A stretch of 32,329 nucleotides of DNA, taken from positions 2,875 through 35,203 of the forward strand of contig CAJUGT010000028.1 of NCBI GenBank assembly GCA_910586435.1, in the 5' to 3' direction. Below are positions 25,221-32,329 of this stretch, piece by piece (the first letter of the stretch is position 1; each line of letters starts with the position of its first letter). This DNA comes from an uncultured Acetatifactor sp. Lineage in GTDB: Bacteria; Bacillota; Clostridia; Lachnospirales; Lachnospiraceae. The notes under the pieces were generated by a model. The model was not told the DNA's origin, did no database searches, and worked only from the letters and a program-made list of their open reading frames with translations. Both the position numbers and the translations under genes were made by a program.

Positions 25221-25999
25221 AAATTTGTATCCTCCAATCCGGTTGTTTTCTCTGTCTGCAATATTGTCAGGGTATCTGAAATCTTACGATACATCTCATC
25301 ATCCGTGGAATTCCCCCTGTAAATCTGATTGAATACACAGCCATCCTTTATAAACAATACTCTGCCCGCCCTGCTTGCCGCCTGGATACTATGTGTCACC
25401 ATTAAGATGGTTTGACCATCCTCATTTACTTTCGCAAAAATTCTCAGCAGCCGGTCAGAAGCTTTGGAATCCAGCGCGCCGGTGGGTTCATCTGCCAGCA
25501 AAATCTGAGGTTTTGTAATCAGCGCTCTTGCCACCGCTGTCCGCTGTTTCTGCCCGCCGGATACTTCATAAGGATATTTCTCCAATAGTTGGTCAATGCC
25601 AAGCCTGGAAGCCAGCGGCACCAGACGCTCTTCCATTTTCCTGTACTCGCACCCTGCCAATACCAGAGGAAGAAAGATATTGTCTTTCAATGAAAGAGTA
25701 TCCAATAAATTAAAATCCTGGAATACAAATCCCAAATTATCACGCCGAAACGCACATAATTCTTTCTGTTTAATGTCCGCCATATTTTTGCCTGCCAGAA
25801 TCACCTGGCCGCTGGTGGGTTTATCTAGGGAAGCCATTATGTTCAATAATGTTGTCTTACCGGACCCGGATTCTCCCATGATAGCCACATATTCCCCCTG
25901 CTCTACTGAGAAATTTACGTTCTCCAACGCCTGCACCTTATTGCCTCCCAGACGTGTGGTATATATTTTTTTAAGATTTTTAACTTCCAAAAGTGACAT
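25217..25999 (-). CDS. BceA-type ABC transporter ATP-binding protein
   Basis: An ATPase subunit of 260 residues in the MacB/BceA group. Visible motifs are Walker A GESGSGKTT (about 42-50), the Q-loop FVFQDFNLLD, the signature SGGQKQR, Walker B ILLADEPTGAL and the switch histidine in MVTHS. GGAGG upstream gives an excellent ribosome site. It forms a two-gene operon with the permease. The promoter at 26037-26065 is preceded by repeats typical of a response-regulator site, suggesting induction by an envelope-stress two-component system encoded elsewhere, possibly but not demonstrably the pair at 7283-9327. Confidence 0.95.
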   Translation of the reverse strand: MSLLEVKNLKKIYTTRLGGNKVQALENVNFSVEQGEYVAIMGESGSGKTTLLNIMASLDKPTSGQVILAGKNMADIKQKELCAFRRDNLGFVFQDFNLLDTLSLKDNIFLPLVLAGCEYRKMEERLVPLASRLGIDQLLEKYPYEVSGGQKQRTAVARALITKPQILLADEPTGALDSKASDRLLRIFAKVNEDGQTILMVTHSIQAASRAGRVLFIKDGCVFNQIYRGNSTDDEMYRKISDTLTILQTEKTTGLEDTNL

Positions 26000-26036
26000 T
26001 TTGTTCCTCCTTCGATTGCCTCTCTGTTATGATATA

Positions 26037-26065
26037 ATCATACTAAAACAGAAAATCTGCTGCAA
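26037..26065 (-). promoter_or_regulatory. Promoter of the bceAB-like operon
   Basis: On the minus strand TTGCAG (26065-26060) and TATGAT (26042-26037) lie 17 bp apart, giving a short leader before the start at 25999. Confidence 0.6.
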
Positions 26066-26073
26066 TAGAATCG

Positions 26074-26111
26074 CCTTACATTTTCTCCCTCTTCCTTACA
26101 CTTTCGTAAGG
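26074..26111 (-). promoter_or_regulatory. Putative operator upstream of the bceAB-like promoter
   Basis: CCTTACA occurs at 26074-26080 and 26094-26100, 20 bp apart. The second copy is the left half of an inverted repeat with GTAAGG (26106-26111). The repeats sit just upstream of the -35 box, where OmpR-family activators bind. Regulator identity is inference. Confidence 0.5.
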
Positions 26112-26160
26112 TTGCGGCATGTTTTGTGTGGTTTTAATTGCTGTCTTTTGGATTAAATAA

Positions 26161-26198
26161 GGTGTAAAGTCTTTGATAATTCAATAGACTTTACACCC
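26161..26198 (-). terminator. Hairpin after the coiled-coil gene
   Basis: GGTGTAAAGTCT (26161-26172) and AGACTTTACACC (26187-26198) form a perfect 12-bp stem with a 14-nt loop, some 50 bp past the stop of the coiled-coil gene. The following TTATTTAAT is a weak T-run. The right arm is also part of a terminal repeat shared with 26608-26630. Confidence 0.5.
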
Positions 26199-26630
26199 TG
26201 TCATGGTGGTATATGTGGTTATGTGATTGTTATGCTGATACAATTATGTTCTTATGGCATTCCTACTTTGGTCTCCAGCCAAACTCTGTTTTCTGTACTT
26301 TGTCCCCAGGCTTCAAGCGCTAAATCATAGGTAGCATTTACCTTATCTTTTACTTGCCTTATTTCCTTTGCCAATTCTTTTTGACCAACTTTTAAAGCAG
26401 ATACTTCAGAATCTAACTTCTCAATTCTGTTATCCATACTGTCCAGTCTGTTATTTATAGGTTGTAACTTGTCATCAAGTTTCTTGTCAATTAGTGACGC
26501 AATGGCTTGCAAGTCTTCCTTTGTCAATGTCATTTTATTACCCTCCTCTATGTGATAGACATCTGTTGCCTTTTGATTACCCCAATACCAATATATCACA
26601 TTCAAAATGTAAAGTCTATTCAATTATCAA
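26173..26630. mobile_element. Inverted-repeat-bounded cassette carrying a coiled-coil gene
   Basis: A 23-bp sequence at 26173-26195 recurs inverted at 26608-26630 with one mismatch, reading TTGATAATT then C or G then AATAGACTTTACA inward from each side. The single gene within uses the right repeat as part of its promoter and the left one as part of its terminator hairpin. No transposase is present, so movement, if any, would be in trans. Confidence 0.5.
26252..26533 (-). CDS. Small coiled-coil protein
   Basis: A soluble protein of 93 residues starting MTLTKEDLQAIASLIDKKLD. Its middle (about 20-70) is a heptad-like stretch with repeated Ile/Leu/Val and charged residues (NRLDSMDNRIEKLDSEVSAL), typical of short coiled-coil or DUF-type proteins seen next to mobile elements. 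GAGGAGGG seven bases upstream of 26533 fixes the start; an in-frame ATG at 26623 lacks a site. A promoter-like TAGACT/TATATT pair lies in the right terminal repeat. No enzymatic motif is seen. It lies in AT-rich DNA unlike its neighbours, which fits acquisition. Function unknown. Confidence 0.7.
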   Translation of the reverse strand: MTLTKEDLQAIASLIDKKLDDKLQPINNRLDSMDNRIEKLDSEVSALKVGQKELAKEIRQVKDKVNATYDLALEAWGQSTENRVWLETKVGMP

Positions 26631-27083
26631 GGTACTTGTATTGTGTTGTTTAACTGGTAAGACAATCACTGAACAAGCTTTAACACAATATTGGTATGCA
26701 GTACTCTTATCAGCAAACAGCAAAGCAACAACAAAACATCTTTAACAACTCACTATATTTTTTGCTTTGGATATGATGCAATCAAACCATGGGAGATATA
26801 GGGATATGGGCAATGAAGCAGAAATGGTGTTTCATACTATTTGGGAAGAAATAGAAAAATTGGAAAACCGAATCAACAATCGTTTTGACAAGAAAGAATC
26901 CCTGATAAATTCAATGTCAAAATAATCTCTTGTAAGATAGAAAAGAATAAAGTCGAGAAGCCTATTGAGTTATCAATTTTCAACAACTTTTATACAGAAA
27001 ATCAAAAACAACTCATAGGCTTCAAGAAGGTATACTTGGACAAATGTATAGCCCAAAAGCAGACATTTAGAATTTTGGAATAT
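26631..27083. other. AT-rich interval with a possible 39-50 residue frame and an inverted repeat
   Basis: A plus-strand frame runs from ATG at 26773 (or 26806, which has GGGAG ten bases upstream) to 26925. It encodes a charged peptide with HTIWEEIEKLENRINNRFDK, resembling a fragment of a coiled-coil protein. An inverted repeat follows: GAAGCCTATTGAGTT (26957-26971) with AACTCATAGGCTTC (27010-27023), one bulge. It could end transcription of metA on the other strand. Nothing else is recognised. Confidence 0.4.
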
Positions 27084-27992
27084 TTAGTTCCATTCGTAAG
27101 GTGTACTTTGATAGACATAGTAATTCAGCCAATTGCTATACAAATTATTACTATGTGCTCTCCATTGCAGCAAGGGTTTTTCACTTGAGTCATCCCCGGG
27201 ATAATAATTATAAGGAATCTGGATTGACAGCCCTTTATCCAGGTCTCTGTGATATTCATTATTTAATGTATACCTGTCATACTCCGGGTGGCCTGCCACA
27301 AAAATCTTCTTTCCGCCTTCGGCAATGGCCAAATACACCCCGGCAACAGCTGATTCCGCCAACACTTTCAACGCCTCACACGCATGTATCGCCTCTGCGG
27401 GAGTCTCCGTATGCCGACTATGAGGCGCCAGAAAAATATCGTCAAATCCCCTTACAAGAGGAACTTTTCTGTTCATCACTTTATGTTCATAAATTCCAAA
27501 CAGCTTCCTTGGCAGCAGTTTTTTATTGATACCATAATAATGATAATACCCAGCCTGAGCCGCCCAGCATATGTGAAGTGTCGATGTGACATGTGTTTCG
27601 GCCCAGTCAAAGATTTCACACATTTCCCTCCAATAGTCCACCTCTTCAAAGGAAATATCCTCCACCGGGGCTCCTGTTACAATCATCCCATCAAATTTTT
27701 TGTCTCTCACATCGTCCAATGTAATATAAAATTTATTTAAGTGACTCGCAGAGGTATTTAAAGAAACATGACTTTTTACATTCATAAAAGTCACATCCAC
27801 CTGCAAGGGAGTATTTGACAAAGCCCTCAGCAACTGAAGTTCTGTATCTTGTTTCACAGGCATATTATTTAAGATTAACACCTGCAAAGGCCGTATGTCC
27901 TGATGCATTGCTCTGAATTCGTCCATAACAAATATATTCTCGTTTTCTAATATTTCTTTTGCGGGTAAATCACTCTGTGTCCTGATTGGCAT
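27084..27992 (-). CDS. metA: Homoserine O-acyltransferase MetA (probably acetyl-CoA using)
   Basis: MetA activates the hydroxyl of homoserine for methionine synthesis. The protein has 302 residues, the normal length. The catalytic triad is visible: C142 in HICWAAQAG, and H235 and E237 in AGHPEYD. Position 111 is Glu (TGAPVE). In studied MetA proteins Glu111 goes with acetyl-CoA and Gly111, as in Escherichia coli, with succinyl-CoA. The usual label 'homoserine O-succinyltransferase' is therefore probably wrong here. GGAGGAG precedes the start. It lies 113 bp downstream of ligA; a 9-bp inverted repeat in that gap could be a terminator or leader. No SAM riboswitch or T-box was recognised. Confidence 0.95.
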   Translation of the reverse strand: MPIRTQSDLPAKEILENENIFVMDEFRAMHQDIRPLQVLILNNMPVKQDTELQLLRALSNTPLQVDVTFMNVKSHVSLNTSASHLNKFYITLDDVRDKKFDGMIVTGAPVEDISFEEVDYWREMCEIFDWAETHVTSTLHICWAAQAGYYHYYGINKKLLPRKLFGIYEHKVMNRKVPLVRGFDDIFLAPHSRHTETPAEAIHACEALKVLAESAVAGVYLAIAEGGKKIFVAGHPEYDRYTLNNEYHRDLDKGLSIQIPYNYYPGDDSSEKPLLQWRAHSNNLYSNWLNYYVYQSTPYEWN

Positions 27993-28024
27993 TTCTCTCC
28001 TCCTGCTCTAAGCTCTCCGGTTCC

Positions 28025-28095
28025 TATGGGAGCTCTCCCACAGCAATAACAGGCAAATCCAATCCACCAAACCGCATACTGCGTAAGCTCCCATA
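28025..28095. repeat. Inverted repeat between ligA and metA
   Basis: TATGGGAGC (28025-28033) and GCTCCCATA (28087-28095) are a perfect 9-bp inverted repeat around 53 bp. A competing short stem TGGGA/TCCCA uses the same bases, so alternative structures in the metA leader are possible. There is no T-run. Confidence 0.45.
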
Positions 28096-28105
28096 CCACG
28101 GCATA

Positions 28106-30085
28106 CTATGGCTCTATTGACGCTTCTATCCCATACTGTGCCATAAAATCCTTCTCTGAAATCACTGGTACTCCCAGATCCCTGGCTTTTTTATTCTTGG
28201 AAGAAGCAGAAGCCACATCGTTATTAATAAGGCATGTTGTCTTACTCGTTACACTGCCCGTTACCTTTCCGCCCTTTGATTCAATTGCATCCTTTAACTC
28301 ATTCCTGTTGGCAAAAAATTCAAGCCCCCCGGTGATAACAAAATTCATACCGGATAATGTCTGGCTGCCCTCATCCACTTTAGGTATTTCTATCTGTAAT
28401 TCGGCCATAAGCGCCTGAATTTTCTGAATATTATCCTCCTGACGCATATAACTTACAAATGCTGAAGCAATAACCTCCCCCACACCTTCTATGGCACTTA
28501 AGGTTTCCACATCCGCTTCCTGCATTTTCTGCATATCATACTCAAAAAATTTACACAACATTTTGGCATTTGCCACGCCTATATTGGCAATGCCTAAACT
28601 ATATATCACTCTTGGCAAAGTGGTATTCCTGGCTTTGTTCACACTTTCAATCAGCTTTTGATATGATCTCTCTCCAAAACCTTCCATTTCCACAATCTGA
28701 TCCCGATACCGATCCAGATGAAATAAATCCGCAAATTCATGAATAAAGCCCATATCCACGAATTTCTCCAAAGTGGCCTCTGACAAACCATCTATATTCA
28801 TGGCATCCCTGCTGACAAAAAGAGAAAATGCTTTGATCTGTTTTGCCGCACAGTTCTCATTGGTACAATAAAGAGACTGTACTTCATTTATCTGCCGCAC
28901 TTCCGTCCTTCCGCCACATACCGGACAAGTCTCAGGAATCTCTATCGTATCGCTCTTTGTAAGATTCTCAGCTATCTGTGGAATAATCATATTTGCTTTA
29001 TACACGGTAATACGATCTCCAGTCCCAAGTTTAAGGCTGCGCAGAATACTGATATTATGGACGGAAGCTCTGCTCACAGTGGTTCCTTCCAGTTCCACCG
29101 GCTCAAAGATTGCCACAGGATTAATCAGCCCCGTCCGGCTGGCACTCCACTCAATTTCCTTTAACGTTGTCTCCCTGAGTTCATCCGCCCATTTAAAAGC
29201 GATAGAATGTCGGGGAAATTTAGCGGTTCTGCCCAAAGACTGCCCATACGCTATATCTTCAAATGTCAGTACCAGACCGTCTGAGGGAATATCATAAGAA
29301 TCAATCTTTTGCTCAAAAAGCGAAACTGTATCCAAAATATTTTCTTCCGTAACCAAGTAGTGCTCCACTGTCTCAAACCCCTGTTTTTCAAGGAATGAAA
29401 ACTGAGCCTCTCTGGAATTGTCAAAGTCCATCCCTTCGGCGCTTACCAACATAAACGCATAAAATCTCACGCTCCTCTTTGCAGTAATTTCATTGTTCAA
29501 CTGCCGCACAGAACCACTGCATAAATTTCTGGGATTCTTATACTTAGCTTCCACATCTTCTATTTCATTGTTAATCTTCTCAAAATCAGTATACCGAATC
29601 ACCGCTTCTCCCCGCAGGATAAGCTCTCCTGTAAATGGAATGGACAGCGGAAGATTTACAAAGGTCCTGGCATTATTTGTTATCACTTCACCTATTTCAC
29701 CATTCCCTCTGGTCACGGCTTTCGCAATCTTCCCCTCTCTGTATGTGAGTACAATTGTAAGGCCATCCAGCTTCCAGCTCAATATGGCTGAATTTCCCTG
29801 TAACCACTCCCTGAGCGCTTCCCTGTCTTTTGTCTTATCCAGTGACAGCATAGGACTTTCATGCCTTTCCTTAGGCAATTCATCCACTGCTTCATAACCC
29901 ACACTCACAGTTGGGCTGTTGGCCAGTATCACCCCCGTCTCCCGCTCCAACGTCTGAAGTTCATCATAAAGACGGTCGTACTCCAGATTACTCATAATCT
30001 CTCTGTCCTGGGCATAGTAAGCCTTCCCTGCCCTGTTAAGAATTGTCACCAATTCTTTTATGCGTTCTACTTTTTCCGTCTGCAT
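28106..30085 (-). CDS. ligA: NAD-dependent DNA ligase
   Basis: LigA seals nicks in replication and repair using NAD. The protein has 659 residues, close to the family norm of about 670. Domains run in order: the NAD-binding Ia region (AYYAQDREIMSNLEYDRLY), adenylation with K105 in SWKLDG, an OB fold, a four-cysteine zinc finger (CPVCGG...CTNENC), helix-hairpin-helix motifs (around IANIGVANAKML and IEGVGEVIA) and a C-terminal BRCT domain (SGMNFVITGGLEFFANR). GGAGGG about ten bases upstream supports the start. It follows the pseudouridine synthase gene after 142 bp. It is the only ligase in the window and appears intact. Confidence 0.96.
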   Translation of the reverse strand: MQTEKVERIKELVTILNRAGKAYYAQDREIMSNLEYDRLYDELQTLERETGVILANSPTVSVGYEAVDELPKERHESPMLSLDKTKDREALREWLQGNSAILSWKLDGLTIVLTYREGKIAKAVTRGNGEIGEVITNNARTFVNLPLSIPFTGELILRGEAVIRYTDFEKINNEIEDVEAKYKNPRNLCSGSVRQLNNEITAKRSVRFYAFMLVSAEGMDFDNSREAQFSFLEKQGFETVEHYLVTEENILDTVSLFEQKIDSYDIPSDGLVLTFEDIAYGQSLGRTAKFPRHSIAFKWADELRETTLKEIEWSASRTGLINPVAIFEPVELEGTTVSRASVHNISILRSLKLGTGDRITVYKANMIIPQIAENLTKSDTIEIPETCPVCGGRTEVRQINEVQSLYCTNENCAAKQIKAFSLFVSRDAMNIDGLSEATLEKFVDMGFIHEFADLFHLDRYRDQIVEMEGFGERSYQKLIESVNKARNTTLPRVIYSLGIANIGVANAKMLCKFFEYDMQKMQEADVETLSAIEGVGEVIASAFVSYMRQEDNIQKIQALMAELQIEIPKVDEGSQTLSGMNFVITGGLEFFANRNELKDAIESKGGKVTGSVTSKTTCLINNDVASASSKNKKARDLGVPVISEKDFMAQYGIEASIEP

Positions 30086-30227
30086 TTACCCTGTACCCTC
30101 CATCTCTTTCATGATATTCCCCTGTCCCATGAAAATTTCATCTGTTTCATATGAAGTTTTATCTGTTCCGCAAGGTGCCTCCCAAGATAAGAATTTTCCA
30201 GGACATCCCATCCTTTGTATCCATCCC

Positions 30228-30959
30228 TTAAGCTTTCTTCCCCTGATGAGAAATGCCGCAGTCCCTATACAGCCGCCGTACATCTGCCTCACTCAGTTCA
30301 TAGTATTCCCCTGGTTTCATATCACCCAATCCAATATGCATTACCCTGATCCGCTTTAAATTCCTCACCCGATACCCACAGGCCATACACATCCTTTTGA
30401 TCTGTCGATTCAATCCCTGTGTCAGAATCAGACGAAATGTATATTTGCCGGCCTTTTCCGCCCTGCACTTTTCAGTGACGACCCCCAATTCCTCCAGATA
30501 AATTCCCTGGGACATTTTTTTCAGGAAATCCAATGTCACTTCTTTATCTACTCTCACCAGGTATTCCTTTTCGTGACGGTTCTTTCCTCTCATCATTTCC
30601 TGTATCAGGTTTCCGTCATTGGTAAGCAGCAACAGCCCTTCCGAATCCTTGTCCAGCCGTCCCGCATAGGTAAGTCTCACAGGGTATTTTACAAAGTCAG
30701 CAATGATTTTCTCCGCATGAACATCCCTCTCCGTACATGTCACTCCCACCGGTTTATAGAATGCCAGCACCACCGTTTTGTTGATTCCCTCAATCTGACG
30801 GCCGCATACCATTACTTCATCCTCTTCCATGCACTGACACCCCGGCTGCGCAACCCTGCCATTTATCAGAACTTTTCCTGAGGCTATCAGTTTATCCGCA
30901 TCCCGCCTTGAGCAGATGCCACAATGGGCCAGATATTTATTTAACCTCATCTGTTCCAT
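30228..30959 (-). CDS. Pseudouridine synthase, RluF/RluB-type
   Basis: An RNA-modifying enzyme of 243 residues that converts uridine to pseudouridine, probably in 23S rRNA. An N-terminal S4 RNA-binding domain (MRLNKYLAHCGICSRRDADKL) precedes the RsuA-family catalytic domain with D103 in AGRLDKDSEGLLLLTNDG. RQIKRMCMACGYRVRNLKR near the C-terminus fits the RluF subgroup, which in Escherichia coli modifies 23S position 2604; the site here is not certain. The start at 30959 follows GGGAGGG. It begins 21 bp after the RNase H gene and is probably in its operon. Confidence 0.92.
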   Translation of the reverse strand: MEQMRLNKYLAHCGICSRRDADKLIASGKVLINGRVAQPGCQCMEEDEVMVCGRQIEGINKTVVLAFYKPVGVTCTERDVHAEKIIADFVKYPVRLTYAGRLDKDSEGLLLLTNDGNLIQEMMRGKNRHEKEYLVRVDKEVTLDFLKKMSQGIYLEELGVVTEKCRAEKAGKYTFRLILTQGLNRQIKRMCMACGYRVRNLKRIRVMHIGLGDMKPGEYYELSEADVRRLYRDCGISHQGKKA

Positions 30960-30980
30960 AACCACCCTCCCTGCGGCGGC

Positions 30981-31709
30981 TCAATTCTCCCTGACATTCC
31001 CCAGCCGCCGTACTTTCGGAATCCCGTTTGCCTCCCGCAATCCGGTCTTCGCCGTTTTATCTGCCAATTCATTATAATACACATTGGAATGGGCCGCAAC
31101 CTTAGTAAAACAAATCTGAATATCTTTTCCCCATTCACGCATGGCATGGGCATATTTTTGAGTCAATTCCGTTTTGGATCTCCATTCACCAGTGACCCAT
31201 TTTTCAATTCCCTCATAATCATAGCATATCTGTACCCGTTCAAAACCATTCAGCATGGCCACTTTCACCGCATACATGGCTCCCAGCATCTCACCTGTTA
31301 CATTCCTGTGTCTCAGAGACTCTTCGTTGTCCCCATTTCCATATTCCGTTTCAACGCTCCCATCCGAAGTGATGAAGACACAGCCAAAAGCATATTTTTT
31401 CAAAGTGTTATCATAACTGCCATCCACATACGCCAGCAATGTCCCAGGCTCAGGCACTTCCTCCCTGCCCTTTTTCACATTCTCCTCTCCACCAGATATG
31501 TTTTGCTCCTGGAATTCACCAATTTTCTGTGTTCCGCTGTTCAAATCCTTTTTGCCCTCTCTCAGATACTCCTCTGCCTCATCCAGACTGCCAAAACCCT
31601 TATACTCCGCACCGGAAAAACCATCCACCGCAGCTTTACACTCGGCCCAAGAGCGAAATATTCCCTTTTTTTTCCCTTTTTTTACCGCATAATATTTTTT
31701 TGCCGCCAT
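30981..31709 (-). CDS. Ribonuclease H with viroplasmin-like N-terminus
   Basis: A protein of 242 residues. The N-terminal about 50 residues (KKYYAVKKGKKKGIFRSWAECKAAVDGF...YKGFGSLDEAEEYL) match the caulimovirus viroplasmin/RNase H1 hybrid-binding domain, which grips RNA-DNA hybrids. After a charged linker (50-88) comes the RNase HI catalytic domain with D96, E140, D164 and D217 in the order of the DEDD active site. This layout resembles eukaryotic RNase H1 and is common in Clostridia. AGGAG seven bases upstream supports the start, and a consensus promoter lies at 31755-31783. It is the first gene of a probable run with the pseudouridine synthase and ligA. Confidence 0.94.
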   Translation of the reverse strand: MAAKKYYAVKKGKKKGIFRSWAECKAAVDGFSGAEYKGFGSLDEAEEYLREGKKDLNSGTQKIGEFQEQNISGGEENVKKGREEVPEPGTLLAYVDGSYDNTLKKYAFGCVFITSDGSVETEYGNGDNEESLRHRNVTGEMLGAMYAVKVAMLNGFERVQICYDYEGIEKWVTGEWRSKTELTQKYAHAMREWGKDIQICFTKVAAHSNVYYNELADKTAKTGLREANGIPKVRRLGNVREN

Positions 31710-31754
31710 TTCTTATCTCCTACAGGGCTGTCCCCTTTCTCCATACCTTTAATG

Positions 31755-31783
31755 ATTATAACAACTTTTCCCCGGAAATGCAA
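31755..31783 (-). promoter_or_regulatory. Promoter of the RNase H gene
   Basis: On the minus strand TTGCAT (31783-31778) and TATAAT (31760-31755, perfect consensus) are 17 bp apart, about 50 bp before the start codon. A perfect 9-bp hairpin, GCTGCGACT/AGTCGCAGC (about 31786-31806), sits immediately upstream; it could be a plus-strand terminator, though its T-run is short. Confidence 0.7.
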
Positions 31784-31835
31784 TCAGCTGCGACTATAAG
31801 TCGCAGCCGTTTTCCTTACCAATTACTGTTCAATC

Positions 31836-32075
31836 CCACAAGTACCTCAAGACTTGTGGATTTGGTCTGTGGCGGCAGAAGAGCCGGCGACTGGGGTGGG
31901 GGAAGCTCTGCTCGGCCCGGGCATCGCCTCCGCCGAACTAACCGCCAACAAAAGCTACGACACAAAATACTGTGTCTAATCTTTTGTAAGCGGTGGATTC
32001 CGTCTCCGGTCTAAGGGCGCCCTCAAGTGCTTTCGCAGCGCTTCCCCCACCCCGGCCGCCTGTATTTCCGCAAGT
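31836..32075. ncRNA. Large structured element C1 (candidate non-coding RNA or palindromic mobile element)
   Basis: A closing stem pairs GGCGGC (31871-31876) and GGGGTGGGGGAAGC (31893-31906) with GCTTCCCCCACCCC (32040-32053) and GCCGCC (32055-32060), a total of 20 bp with one internal loop. Inside are nested stems CCGC/GCGG, CAAAAG/CTTTTG (31949-31954 with 31981-31986) and GACACA/TGTGTC (31959-31964 with 31971-31976). There is also an AGGGCGCCCT palindrome and a TTCG-type hairpin. A perfect CCACAAGT/ACTTGTGG hairpin (31836-31859) precedes it. No coding frame is seen. The strand is undetermined and no known RNA family was recognised. Confidence 0.6.
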
Positions 32076-32227
32076 GATATCATAAAAGGCCAAAAATAAT
32101 GCGCCAAATGACAAATCAAATGAAAAATAAAATCATAGACCTATTGGCATATCCTATAAGACACAAAAAGGTTGAGGATTCAGAGAAAAGTGATTTGCTG
32201 GCTTCAAACTGCGCCAAACCAGATACC

Positions 32228-32329
32228 TATCTTATAAAAACTTTCGGAAAAACAGGCGTCCGGGGCATGGGGGATACGTGACAGCACAGGAGGGCGCCCT
32301 TAGACCGGAGATGAAATCCAGCGTCTACG
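32228..32329 (-). repeat. Element C2: second, inverted copy of the structured element, cut by the window end
   Basis: Read on the minus strand from 32329, this aligns with C1 from about 31986 on, at roughly 70 percent by eye. It includes a 22-base exact match (32290-32311 against 32003-32024) and CCCCGG.CGCCTGT.TTTCCG. The two copies are tail to tail. A 60-codon plus-strand frame (32099-32281) overlaps C2 and is probably spurious. The AT-rich 150 bp between the copies shows nothing else. Confidence 0.7.

Noticed and set aside
27993..28105. SAM riboswitch or T-box in front of metA
   Set aside because: Only 113 bp separate ligA and metA, and the conserved elements of these RNAs were not found; only a simple inverted repeat is present.
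32099..32281. 60-codon plus-strand frame
   Set aside because: Its 3' part overlaps structured element C2, and the ribosome site is weak; probably chance.

Overview
The window looks like chromosomal sequence from an anaerobic, spore-forming Firmicute of the Lachnospiraceae/Clostridia type. The basis is spore genes (gpr, spoIIP, a sigK-type sigma factor), a gpr-spoIIP-lepA-hemW block with a divergent rpsT, the family make-up of the genes, moderate GC, strong AGGAGG-type ribosome sites and TTG/GTG starts. The genus cannot be fixed from the sequence alone. No tRNA, rRNA, CRISPR array, prophage or complete insertion sequence was seen.

Layout. 1-245: tandem hairpin repeats. 253-2497 (-): a LysR-type regulator and purA. 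2664-3030: a MITE-like end at the purA promoter and a strongly folded gene-free element. 3364-6919 (-): a three-gene operon of a VTC-type polyphosphate polymerase domain protein, a DUF4956 membrane protein and a beta-helix lipoprotein whose hexapeptide tail runs into a decayed, stop-interrupted repeat. 7283-9327 (+): an OmpR/EnvZ-type two-component system with its own promoter. 9334-11037 (-): an AAA-ATPase/PD-(D/E)XK protein. 11430-18146 (-): sigK, hemW, a second hairpin-repeat array, lepA, spoIIP and gpr. 18364-18627 (+): rpsT. 18820-22735 (-): TPM protein, zinc-ribbon protein, a hypothetical protein and mnmA. 22768-23177: three abutting palindromic elements. 23235-25999 (-): a BceAB-type ABC transporter behind an operator-like repeat. 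26173-26630: a small coiled-coil gene bounded by inverted repeats. 27084-31709 (-): metA, ligA, an RluF-type pseudouridine synthase and an RNase H with a viroplasmin-like N-terminus. 31836-32329: a large structured element and a second, inverted copy that runs off the window.

How the genes relate. Most genes are housekeeping (purine synthesis, translation, tRNA and rRNA modification, DNA ligation, methionine synthesis) or sporulation genes. Two surface-related modules stand out: the VTC/DUF4956/beta-helix operon and the BceAB transporter. The two-component system is not next to the transporter, so its target is open. The most unusual content is non-coding: at least six families of inverted-repeat or hairpin elements sit between otherwise ordinary genes. 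Two tandem arrays 13 kb apart share architecture and loop sequence but have different, self-complementary stems.
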